Shown here piece after piece: positions 8,615 to 15,918 of a stretch of DNA of 49,025 bases. The translations under genes and the position numbers were made by a program. Below the pieces are notes generated by a model that saw only the letters and a list, made by a program, of their open reading frames with translations, made no database searches and was not told the origin of the DNA. The DNA comes from Hymenobacter coccineus. Its GTDB lineage: Bacteria > Bacteroidota > Bacteroidia > Cytophagales > Hymenobacteraceae. The DNA lies in contig NZ_MDZA01000144.1 of NCBI RefSeq assembly GCF_001816125.1, forward strand, positions 1-49,025, given 5' to 3'. Each line of letters opens with the position of its first letter. Position 1 is the stretch's first letter.

Positions 8615-9289
8615 ATGCGGAATACCTACTTACCAACTTTGCTGGCCGGTGCGCTGGCCCTTTCTTCTCTTTCGACGGCGCAGGCCCAGCAAACGGGCGT
8701 GCAGTTTGGGGCAAAAGCTGGCATGAGCCTGGCGCTGCTGGACGGCTTGATAAATGGCGACGCACAATTTAAGTCCGGGCTGGCCGCGGGGGCGTTTGTG
8801 CGCTGGCGTCCATCGGCGCGAATTGCAATTCAGCCCGAACTGGTGTTCAGCCAGCAGGGAACCGACGTCAGCAACTCTTACGCCGGCAACCCGGCAAAAA
8901 GCCAAATAAAACTTTCTTACCTCAACGTGCCCGTGCTGCTAAAAATATACCTGGGAAACGTGGTGAATTTGCAAGTAGGGCCCCAGGTTGGCTTGTTGCT
9001 AAGCGGGCGCCGCACGGGCCAGGTGGGCTACTCCAGCGGGTCATCGGGCAACGGCTACATCACGACTGATGAAGACGTGGCAAAAAATTATCGGGGCGAC
9101 TTAGCACTTTGTGGCGGCCTGGGAGTTGACTTAAAAAACGGCTTACTCTTTTCTGCCCGGCTTAATTACGGCCTGACCGACATCAACAATAACGAAGCAG
9201 ATAAAACGGCGCGGGAATACCTAGGAATTGGCGGCTTGCACAACCGGGGGTTTGAGTTTGCTCTGGGCTACGCTTTTGGGTCGAAGTAA
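8615..9289 (+). CDS. Outer-membrane beta-barrel protein (porin-like)
   Basis: 224 residues. The cleavable signal peptide MRNTYLPTLLAGALALSSLS ends at AQAQ. It is followed by QTGVQFGAKAGMSLALLDG, the usual first strand of the Bacteroidota outer-membrane beta-barrel family (PF13568 type). Alternating strands continue to a terminal segment FEFALGYAFGSK. The family is small, with eight or so strands, and mostly of unknown function. The gene is alone between rarA and sppA, enclosed by a 42-base inverted repeat, and uses more A/T-rich codons in its second half than its neighbours. No good -7 box was seen upstream. Its cargo or partner is unknown. Confidence 0.85.
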   Translation: MRNTYLPTLLAGALALSSLSTAQAQQTGVQFGAKAGMSLALLDGLINGDAQFKSGLAAGAFVRWRPSARIAIQPELVFSQQGTDVSNSYAGNPAKSQIKLSYLNVPVLLKIYLGNVVNLQVGPQVGLLLSGRRTGQVGYSSGSSGNGYITTDEDVAKNYRGDLALCGGLGVDLKNGLLFSARLNYGLTDINNNEADKTAREYLGIGGLHNRGFEFALGYAFGSK

Positions 9290-9334
9290 ATTATTACCCC
9301 TGCATACCAGCGCGGCCACGTAGCGTGCCGTTAG

Positions 9335-9376
9335 AATCTGCGAAATCAACCCAAATCTGCAAAATCTGCGATTTTA
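9335..9376 (-). repeat. Right arm of 42-base inverted repeat around a barrel gene
   Basis: Inverted copy of 8461-8502 with two mismatches. Its last base is the A of the sppA ATG, so it also forms the sppA leader. Confidence 0.85.
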
Positions 9377-11163
9377 TGCGTCAATTTTTTAAATTTACCC
9401 TTGCCACGCTGCTGGGGCTGGTGCTGTTTTTCGGCCTTGGCCTGGCCGTGTTGGCCATCATCGTGGGGGTGGCCAGCAGCGCCAGCAAAACCAAAAGCGT
9501 GGCCGTCAACTCGGTGCTGGAGCTGAAGCTGAACGAGCCGCTGACCGAGCGCGGCCAGTCCACCGATTTCAACCCGCTGGGCGGCCGGCAGTCGTCCACG
9601 GGCCTGGTGGCGCTGAAGGAAGCCATCGGCCGGGCCAAAGCCGACGGCGACATCAAGGGCATCCTGCTGAACCTGGACATTGTGCAGGGCGGCATGGCCT
9701 CGCTGGAAGAGGTGCGCGACGCGCTGCTCGACTTCAAGAAGTCGGGCAAATTCGTGGTGGCCTACCACGAAACGGCCTCCGAGAAGAGCTACTACCTGGC
9801 CTCGGTGGCCAACGAAATTTACCTGCACCCGCAGGGCCTGCTGGAATTCAACGGCTTGAGTTCGGAAGTAATGTTCTACAAGCGGCTATTCGAGAAGGCT
9901 GGCATTGAGCCTTACATCTTCCGGGTGGGCTCGTTCAAGAGCGCCGTGGAGCCGTTTTTTCGCGAGAACTTCTCCGACTCGGCCCGCCTGCAAACCGTGT
10001 CGTACCTGCGCTCGCTCAACGACCACATGATTGGCCAGGTGGCCGCCGCGCGGAGCATCGCGCCCGCCCGCCTGCACGTCATCTCCGACTCGATGCTGGT
10101 GCACGACGCCGCCGACGCCCTGCGCCTGAAGCTGGTGACCAAGCTCGGCTACTTCGACGAAGTGCAGGACTACCTGCGCGGCAAGCTAGGCGTGGCCAAG
10201 GATAAAAAACCCAACCTGATCAGCCTGAGCGACTACACCGACAGCGACCAGGCCGAGGAAAGCGAAGGCAAGACCAGCGGCAACCGCATCGCCGTTATCT
10301 ACGCCGAGGGCGACATCGTGGGCGGCAAAGGCTCAGACGACAACATCGGCAGCACCAAGTTTGCCGAAGCCATCCGCAAGGCCCGGCTCGATGAGAAGGT
10401 GAAGGCCGTGGTGCTGCGCATCAACTCGCCGGGCGGCTCGTCGCTGGCCTCCGACGTGATTTACCGCGAGGTGCTGCTAACCAAGAAAGTGAAGCCGATC
10501 ATCGCCAGCATGAGCGACGTGGCGGCCTCGGGCGGCTACTACATCGCCATGGCCTGCGACACCATCGTGGCCCACCCGAACTCCATTACCGGCTCGATTG
10601 GCGTGTTTGGCGTGCTGCCCAACATCCAGCCGCTGCTGGCCGACAAGCTCGGCATCACGGTGGACCGCGTGACGACGGGCAAGTTCTCGGACCTGCCCAC
10701 CATCACCCGGGCCCTGTCGGACTACGAGAAAAAGACGATGCAGCACAGCGTGGACCTGATTTACGCCGACTTCACGAGCAAGGCCGCCCTGGGCCGCCAC
10801 ATGCCCGTAGAGCGCCTGCGCCGCCTGGCCTCGGGCCGCGTCTGGAGCGGTGCCGAAGCCAAAGCCAACGGCCTCGTGGACGTGCTCGGTGACTACGAAG
10901 CCGCCCTGAAAATCGCCGCCACCCGCGCCCACATCAAGGCCGACGATTACAACGTGCAGCGCCTGCCCCGCCGCAAATCGGGCTTGGAAGCGCTGCTGGC
11001 TCGCTTCGGCGTCGGCGATGATACCGAGGCCGCCGATGCCCGCGTGCAGGCAGCCCTTAAAACCAAGCTGGGACCCCTTTATCCGGTGTACGCCCAGTAC
11101 CAGAAGCTGCTGACGATGAGCGGCGTGCAAGCGCGCTTGCCGTACGAGTTGGAGATTAAGTAG
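9376..11163 (+). CDS. sppA: Signal peptide peptidase SppA, 67K type
   Basis: 595 residues with the tandem S49 architecture of the long SppA form, which degrades cleaved signal peptides at the periplasmic face of the inner membrane. One N-terminal membrane anchor lies at residues 8-32 (FTLATLLGLVLFFGLGLAVL). The catalytic lysine is K188 in GSFKSAVEPF of the first domain. The serine nucleophile is S385 in DVAASGGYYIA of the second domain, followed by SITGSIGVFG. Both halves of the Ser-Lys dyad are present. ATG 9376 is chosen because upstream codons would be read from the inverted repeat. The following gene is separated by a hairpin repeat. Confidence 0.95.
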   Translation: MRQFFKFTLATLLGLVLFFGLGLAVLAIIVGVASSASKTKSVAVNSVLELKLNEPLTERGQSTDFNPLGGRQSSTGLVALKEAIGRAKADGDIKGILLNLDIVQGGMASLEEVRDALLDFKKSGKFVVAYHETASEKSYYLASVANEIYLHPQGLLEFNGLSSEVMFYKRLFEKAGIEPYIFRVGSFKSAVEPFFRENFSDSARLQTVSYLRSLNDHMIGQVAAARSIAPARLHVISDSMLVHDAADALRLKLVTKLGYFDEVQDYLRGKLGVAKDKKPNLISLSDYTDSDQAEESEGKTSGNRIAVIYAEGDIVGGKGSDDNIGSTKFAEAIRKARLDEKVKAVVLRINSPGGSSLASDVIYREVLLTKKVKPIIASMSDVAASGGYYIAMACDTIVAHPNSITGSIGVFGVLPNIQPLLADKLGITVDRVTTGKFSDLPTITRALSDYEKKTMQHSVDLIYADFTSKAALGRHMPVERLRRLASGRVWSGAEAKANGLVDVLGDYEAALKIAATRAHIKADDYNVQRLPRRKSGLEALLARFGVGDDTEAADARVQAALKTKLGPLYPVYAQYQKLLTMSGVQARLPYELEIK

Positions 11164-11190
11164 CTTCTGCAAACGGTCACCCCGAAAACG

Positions 11191-11269
11191 GTCATTCCGA
11201 GCGCAGCAAGGAATCTGGATTTGGGGCCCCGACGGAAGCCACCAGATTCCTCGCTGCGCTCGGAATGAC
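11191..11269. repeat. Intergenic hairpin element (ATTCCGAGCG family)
   Basis: Two 28-base arms (11191-11218 and 11242-11269) with one mismatch. The left arm begins GTCATTCCGAGCGCAGC and the loop carries GGGGCCCC. It is the same family as 1267-1394 and 43527-43630. It lies 27 bases after the sppA stop and may end its transcript. Confidence 0.8.
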
Positions 11270-11327
11270 AAACTTGCCCCGCAGACAAGCTTTGCTTTTC
11301 CATAGCAACTGTGCTTTGGCACGACGA

Positions 11328-11335
11328 TACCTTTC
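11328..11335 (+). promoter_or_regulatory. Putative -7 promoter box (TACCTTTC)
   Basis: One mismatch to TAnnTTTG, 15 bases before the ATG of the M1 peptidase gene. No -33 box is seen at the expected spacing. Confidence 0.35.
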
Positions 11336-11350
11336 ACGCAACAAATAAAA

Positions 11351-13228
11351 ATGCGTCGTTTCCTATTAATCGGCCTGGTCATCACGGCCCTGTCCCAGCC
11401 AGCCGTCCACGCCCAGGCGCTCTACCAGCCGCGCGACATCAAGCAGGCCTTTGCCAAGCAAACGCGGGCCGCCGATGGCCGCCCGGGGCCCAAATACTGG
11501 CAGAATACGGCCCGCTACGACATCACGGTGCAGGCCGCGCCGCCGGCGCGCGACATCCGGGGCCGTGAGAAAATCACCTACTTCAATAACAGCCCCGATA
11601 CGCTCAAAAGCCTGACCATCCGGCTGATCCAGAACATTCACCAACCCGGCGCAGCCCGCGAGAGCGACGCCGCGCCCGACTACCTGACGGAGGGCGTGAC
11701 GATTGACTCGTTCGCCGTGGCGGGCCAGGCGCGGCCGTTTGCTGGCCAGGGCCCCGCCACTTGGAAAACCGTGCGCCTGCCCAAACCACTGGCCCCGCAC
11801 GATTCGGTGCGGATGGCCTTTGCCTGGCACTTCCCGATTTCGGTGCAGAGCGGCCGGGAGGGTATGATCGACAAAACCACGTTTTTCCTGGCCTACTTCT
11901 ACCCGCGCATCGCGGTTTACGACGACTACAACGGCTGGGACCGGCTGAACTTCGTGGACAGCAAGGAATTTTATAATGACTTCAACGACTACACCTTGCG
12001 GGTGCAGGTGCCGGCCAACTACCTCGTGTGGGCCACGGGCACGCTGCAAAACCCCAAGCAAGTGCTCCAGCCGGCCTATGCCAAGCAGCTGGCCAAGTCC
12101 ATGACCAGCGACGCGGTGCTGCACATTGCCACGGCCGCTGATTTGGCCAAGAAAAACATCACCGCCCAGGGCCCCCAGAACACTTGGGTGTGGACGGCCA
12201 AGGACATTTCGGACGTGACGCTGGGCCTGAGCGACCACTACGTGTGGGACGCCGCCAGCGTAATCGTGGACCCCGCCACCAAGCGCCGCGCCAGCGTGCA
12301 GGCCGCCTTCGCCGACTCGACGGCGGACTTCCACTACGCCGTGAAGAACGGGCAGAACGCGCTGGGCTGGTTCTCGCGCAACCTGCCCGGCGTGCCGTAC
12401 CCGTTCCCGAAAATGACGGTCTTTCAGGGCTTTGCCGACATGGAATACCCGATGATGGTGAACGATAGCCCGGAGCCGGACCTGAAGTTTTCGCAGCTCG
12501 TGGCCGACCACGAGATTGCCCACACCTACTTCCCGTTCTACATGGGCATCAACGAGAGCCGCTACGCTTTCATGGACGAGGGCTGGGCCACGACGCTGGA
12601 GCTGTTCATCGGGCGGGCTGAAAACGGGGCGGAGCAGGCCGACGAGTTCTACAAGAAATTCCGGGTGAACCGCTGGATCCACGACCCGGCCACGGCAGAG
12701 GACCTGCCCATCATCACGCCCACCAGCGAGCTGAAGGCCGGCGCCGGCAACAACTCCTACGGCAAGGCTTCGCTGAGCTACCTGGCGTTGCAGGACCTGT
12801 TGGGCGAAGACCTGTTCAAGAAAAGCCTGCGCGAGTACATGGCCCGCTGGCACGGCAAGCACCCCATTCCGTGGGATTACTTCAACTCGATGAACAGCGC
12901 CTCGGGCCAGGATTTGAACTGGTTTTTCAACAACTGGTTCTTCACCAACAACTACATCGACCTGGCCCTCGACCCCGTGACGACCACCGCCCAGGGCCCC
13001 GCCGTGGCGGTGCGCAACGTGGGCGGTTTCGCGGTGCCCGTGAACCTGAAGGTGACCTACGCCGACGGCACCACGGCCGCCGTGCACCAGTCGCCAGCCG
13101 TGTGGCGCGCCAACGAGCGGCAGGCCACCATCGCCCTGCCCGGCACAAAGGCCATCAAAACAATAGAATTGGTGAACGGCATCTACATGGACGCTGACAC
13201 CAGCAACGACCGCCTAACGGTGAAGTAA
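11351..13228 (+). CDS. Secreted M1-family (aminopeptidase N-like) metallopeptidase
   Basis: 625 residues. Signal peptide MRRFLLIGLVITALSQPAVH ending AQA. The zinc site is complete: HEIAH with H387, E388 and H391, and the third ligand E410 in MDEGWA at the correct 18-residue spacing. The exopeptidase motif GxMEN is replaced by FADMEYPMM, as in other secreted Bacteroidota M1 relatives, so strict aminopeptidase activity is not assured. The C-terminal part (after about 540) is a beta-sandwich-like region. It probably processes peptides in the periplasm or outside the cell. The PNP gene starts 12 bases after its stop, so the two are likely co-transcribed although functionally unrelated. Confidence 0.92.
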   Translation: MRRFLLIGLVITALSQPAVHAQALYQPRDIKQAFAKQTRAADGRPGPKYWQNTARYDITVQAAPPARDIRGREKITYFNNSPDTLKSLTIRLIQNIHQPGAARESDAAPDYLTEGVTIDSFAVAGQARPFAGQGPATWKTVRLPKPLAPHDSVRMAFAWHFPISVQSGREGMIDKTTFFLAYFYPRIAVYDDYNGWDRLNFVDSKEFYNDFNDYTLRVQVPANYLVWATGTLQNPKQVLQPAYAKQLAKSMTSDAVLHIATAADLAKKNITAQGPQNTWVWTAKDISDVTLGLSDHYVWDAASVIVDPATKRRASVQAAFADSTADFHYAVKNGQNALGWFSRNLPGVPYPFPKMTVFQGFADMEYPMMVNDSPEPDLKFSQLVADHEIAHTYFPFYMGINESRYAFMDEGWATTLELFIGRAENGAEQADEFYKKFRVNRWIHDPATAEDLPIITPTSELKAGAGNNSYGKASLSYLALQDLLGEDLFKKSLREYMARWHGKHPIPWDYFNSMNSASGQDLNWFFNNWFFTNNYIDLALDPVTTTAQGPAVAVRNVGGFAVPVNLKVTYADGTTAAVHQSPAVWRANERQATIALPGTKAIKTIELVNGIYMDADTSNDRLTVK

Positions 13229-13240
13229 CCAATTGACAGT

Positions 13241-14086
13241 ATGAGTTTTCCTGACGCCGCCGGGGCCCTACGCGCCCTGCACGAAGCCGCCGATTACATC
13301 CGGGCCCAGTCCGGCAACTTCCAGCCCGCCACGGGCATCATCCTCGGCACCGGGCTGGGGGCCCTGGTGGGGGAGGTGGATGTGGCCTACGCGCTTGATT
13401 ACGAAGACATTCCACACTTCCCGCTTTCCACCGTCGAGAGCCACGCCGGGCGGCTGGTGCTGGGCACACTGGGCGGCCGGCGCGTGGCCGTGCTGCAAGG
13501 CCGCTTCCACTACTACGAGGGCTACAGCATGGCCCAAGTGGTGTTTCCGGTGCGGGTGCTGAAACTGCTGGGCATCGAGCAGCTGCTGGTGAGCAACGCG
13601 GCCGGCGGGCTGAACCCAGACTTCCAGCTGGCCGACATCATGTTGATCGACGACCACCTCAACCTGCTGCCCACCAACCCGTTGGTAGGGGCCAACCTCG
13701 ACGCGCTGGGGCCCCGCTTCCCCGACATGTTCGCGCCCTACGACGCTGGCCTGCTGGCGCGTGCCGAGGCGGCGGCCGAGGCCCTGGGCCAGGGCCCCAC
13801 CACGCGCCGCGGCGTGTACGCGGCCCTGCCGGGCCCCATGCTCGAAACCCCCGCCGAGTACCGCTACCTGCGCACCATCGGGGCCGATGCGGTGGGCATG
13901 AGCACGGTGCCCGAGGTAATTGCCGCCCGGCACATGGGCCTGCCCGTGCTGGCCGCCTCGGTCATCACTGATTTGTGCGCGCCCGGCCACCTCAAGCCCG
14001 TAGTGCTGGCCGACATCTTCGCCGCCGCCGGGGCCGCCGAGCCGCGCCTCACGGCGCTGCTGCGGGCCGTGGTGGCGGGGCTGTAG
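13241..14086 (+). CDS. punA: Purine nucleoside phosphorylase, class I trimeric type
   Basis: 281 residues, normal for trimeric PNP, which converts inosine or guanosine plus phosphate to the free base and ribose-1-phosphate in purine salvage. Phosphate site: GTGLG near residue 31 and the HAGR / GRFHYYEG pair. The purine pocket shows LPGPMLETPAEYR with the catalytic-site glutamate, then VGMSTVPEVIAARHMG and a SVITDLCAP segment where the family has the base-binding Asn/Asp. The 3' end overlaps the convergent PIN-toxin gene by 38 bases. It probably shares a transcript with the upstream M1 peptidase. Confidence 0.94.
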   Translation: MSFPDAAGALRALHEAADYIRAQSGNFQPATGIILGTGLGALVGEVDVAYALDYEDIPHFPLSTVESHAGRLVLGTLGGRRVAVLQGRFHYYEGYSMAQVVFPVRVLKLLGIEQLLVSNAAGGLNPDFQLADIMLIDDHLNLLPTNPLVGANLDALGPRFPDMFAPYDAGLLARAEAAAEALGQGPTTRRGVYAALPGPMLETPAEYRYLRTIGADAVGMSTVPEVIAARHMGLPVLAASVITDLCAPGHLKPVVLADIFAAAGAAEPRLTALLRAVVAGL

Positions 14087-14507
14087 GCCAGCACGCCAAC
14101 CCTTCGCGTACGGCTGCTTCATGCAACCGATGATCGTGGGTGATGAACACCCGTAGGGTTTGAACGGCCAGGGCACTGGCTAATTGGATGGCATCTAATG
14201 ACCGCAAGGCCAGTTGCATGTGTCTGTTGAGGAGTTGAGCCGCTAACTTTAATACTACCGGGTCCAAGTCAATCCAGCCGTAAGTTGAATGGTCCGCTTC
14301 GAACGCTTGCTGCAAAGCACTGCTTTTTTCCAATGTCAGCTCACCGCGTCTGTATTTGCGGCCCAGGGCGCTGACAAATTCTACCCGCGTGAGGGCGGAA
14401 AGATAGATCCCCTCCCGGGAGTTGAGATGCCGCCGCAAGTCATCGGAACCGGTTTCATTGTCGTCGTAAAGCTTAATCAGCGAGGACGTGTCTAGAAAAA
14501 CACTCAT
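14049..14507 (-). CDS. PIN-domain (VapC-like) toxin
   Basis: 152 residues. PIN-domain ribonuclease fold with the acidic metal-binding residues D6 (FLDTSS), E43 (TRVEF), D105 (RSLDAIQLA) and D125 (ITHDHRL) all present. VapC toxins cut tRNA or rRNA when freed from their antitoxin. The start at 14507 places the first strand, SVFLDTSSLIKLYDD, correctly. The C-terminus has an extra proline/alanine tail that arises where the gene runs into the convergent PNP coding sequence (38-base overlap). The partner gene lies 87 bases upstream on the same strand. Confidence 0.85.
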   Translation of the reverse strand: MSVFLDTSSLIKLYDDNETGSDDLRRHLNSREGIYLSALTRVEFVSALGRKYRRGELTLEKSSALQQAFEADHSTYGWIDLDPVVLKLAAQLLNRHMQLALRSLDAIQLASALAVQTLRVFITHDHRLHEAAVREGLACWPTAPPPRPAAAP

Positions 14508-14594
14508 TGCAAGGAAGGTGGTTTGGCTCGGAGTGGCCGGTAAAACGCCTTGCTTGGCTCGGTGTTAGCAAAAAAAATACCGGCTTGTGCCCAT

Positions 14595-14852
14595 TTAAAT
14601 TTCCTCCTCTCGTTCCGCGAGCACTTCCTCGCTTAATGTAGGCCCTGTCATCCCGGCAGTAATTTTACGGCCCGCCTCCCAGGATGCTTGCAGTCGCCGC
14701 ATCCGGTCGTCGGGGTCGTGGTTGGCCGGCGGATGCACTGCGGCACTCAGCTCGTCCAGGAATTCCACCCGCACCCGCACCGGCTTGCGGTAATCCACCG
14801 GTGTATCGAGGCGCAATTGCCCGTTTTCGTAAACTCCTTCGACGACTAGCAT
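14595..14852 (-). CDS. DUF104-like antitoxin
   Basis: 85 residues. The N-terminus VVEGVYENGQLRLDTPVDYR resembles the AF2212/DUF104 antitoxin family, in which a short beta-rich domain (KAVYENGVLKPL type) precedes a helical toxin-binding tail. Here the tail (LQASWEAGRKITAGMTGPTL then SEEVLAEREEEI) is acidic, as expected for wrapping around a PIN toxin. It is the first gene of the module, and a clean -7 box lies 12 bases upstream of the ATG. The toxin gene follows after 87 bases, which is longer than the overlap usual in vapBC. Functional pairing is inferred from order and family. Confidence 0.72.
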   Translation of the reverse strand: MLVVEGVYENGQLRLDTPVDYRKPVRVRVEFLDELSAAVHPPANHDPDDRMRRLQASWEAGRKITAGMTGPTLSEEVLAEREEEI

Positions 14853-14864
14853 ATAGCTAAACTA

Positions 14865-14872
14865 CAAAATTA
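14865..14872 (-). promoter_or_regulatory. Putative -7 box of the antitoxin-toxin pair (TAATTTTG)
   Basis: On the minus strand the sequence reads TAATTTTG, an exact TAnnTTTG match, 12 bases before the antitoxin ATG. It sits directly after the stop codon of the upstream DUF4249 gene, in a short A/T-rich patch. Confidence 0.55.
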
Positions 14873-14877
14873 TCGGC

Positions 14878-15714
14878 TTACCTCGACAAGAAGATGGTCT
14901 TGCGGGTGTAGTTGAGCACCGTGAACACGCCCACGCCGCCCTGCACGGTGCTGTAGACGGCCGAGGGCTGGCCGAAGGGGTTGCCGTTGGCGCTGCGCGC
15001 GTCGTTCACCGACTGGCGGAAGAGGTAGAAAGCGGGGTCGAGGTGGTAGAGGGTGGCCGTGACGGTATCGCCGGGGTTGAAGCGGTAGCTCGTGCCCAGC
15101 GTGAAGAGTTGGCCGTTGAGCAGGCGGTCCTGCACGGTCAGGTCGTTTTCGGGGCTGCTGTAGATGCGCAGGCCCTTGTGCAGTTGCAGGCGGTAGTTAT
15201 CGTCGGGCGTGGCTGGGTCCTGGAAGTAGGTGAGGAAGTAAGCCTTGCGGTTGTCGCCGGTCCCGTCGTTGAATTTGTAATTTAGCGAGTCGATGGGCAC
15301 CGTGGTGGGCATGGTGGCCGTGCCGGTAACGTGGCGGCCCTTGGTGTCCTGCACATCAAGGCCGAAGGTATCGCCGGGCTTGGCCACCAGCGGCGCGGTG
15401 CCGATGTGGGTGTACAATTTCTTGGTCACCGGGTCCTGGCCCGGGCGGTAGTACAGCGGCACCAGGGCCCCACCGGGCAGCGTCAGGTTCACGGTTACGT
15501 CGGTGGGCACCGTGGGCAGCACGGCCGACAGGTACGCCTGCGACTCGGTGACGGTGAGGCGCGGCACCACGCCCGGCTCTAGGTAGCACTCGGCCACCAG
15601 CTGCGAGTTGTACTCGGGCAGCACCACGGCCAGGTCGTTCGAGAAACTGCCGCAGCCGGCCAGCCCCAGGGCCCCCGCCGCGGCGATGAAATAACGAAAG
15701 TGAATCGACTTCAT
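14878..15714 (-). CDS. DUF4249 outer-membrane lipoprotein
   Basis: 278 residues. Lipoprotein signal MKSIHFRYFIAAAGALGLAG followed by Cys. The mature part starts with VVLPEYNSQLVAECYLEPG and contains the immunoglobulin-like beta strands typical of DUF4249 proteins. These are nearly always encoded beside a TonB-dependent receptor and are thought to sit on it, somewhat like SusD. Here the receptor gene lies 204 bases upstream on the same strand. It is slightly short for the family but has no break. The ligand of the pair is unknown. Confidence 0.85.
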   Translation of the reverse strand: MKSIHFRYFIAAAGALGLAGCGSFSNDLAVVLPEYNSQLVAECYLEPGVVPRLTVTESQAYLSAVLPTVPTDVTVNLTLPGGALVPLYYRPGQDPVTKKLYTHIGTAPLVAKPGDTFGLDVQDTKGRHVTGTATMPTTVPIDSLNYKFNDGTGDNRKAYFLTYFQDPATPDDNYRLQLHKGLRIYSSPENDLTVQDRLLNGQLFTLGTSYRFNPGDTVTATLYHLDPAFYLFRQSVNDARSANGNPFGQPSAVYSTVQGGVGVFTVLNYTRKTIFLSR

Positions 15715-15821
15715 ATAAATAAGTAGTTCTTATTGCGGCGGCTAGCTACTTGTCAGCTGCCCGCTAATCATTGAACTGCGAACCGGGCCGAATCATGCCA
15801 AACCGTACTGCTTGCGCCCTG

Positions 15822-15915
15822 GGGCCCCGGCAATTACCGGGTAGCCGGCAATAAGCCGGTAGCCCGGGGCCATCCAAAAAAATCAGCGAAATCACGATTA
15901 ATCACGGCTAATCTG
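15822..15915. repeat. Structured intergenic DNA between the TonB receptor and DUF4249 genes
   Basis: A hairpin pairs GGCCCCGG (15823-15830) with CCGGGGCC (15864-15871) and encloses a second stem, TACCGG with CCGGTA. After it, AATCAGCGAAATCACGATTA and AATCACGGCTAATCTGTGAT form degenerate units resembling the AATCTGCGAAATC repeat at 8461 and 9335. No T run is present, so it is more likely a transcript-processing or attenuating structure than a terminator. Confidence 0.55.
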
Positions 15916-15918
15916 TGA

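Noticed and set aside
11366..13087. 573-codon minus-strand frame opposite the M1 peptidase
   Set aside because: Shadow frame; the opposite strand has a full zinc peptidase with signal peptide.
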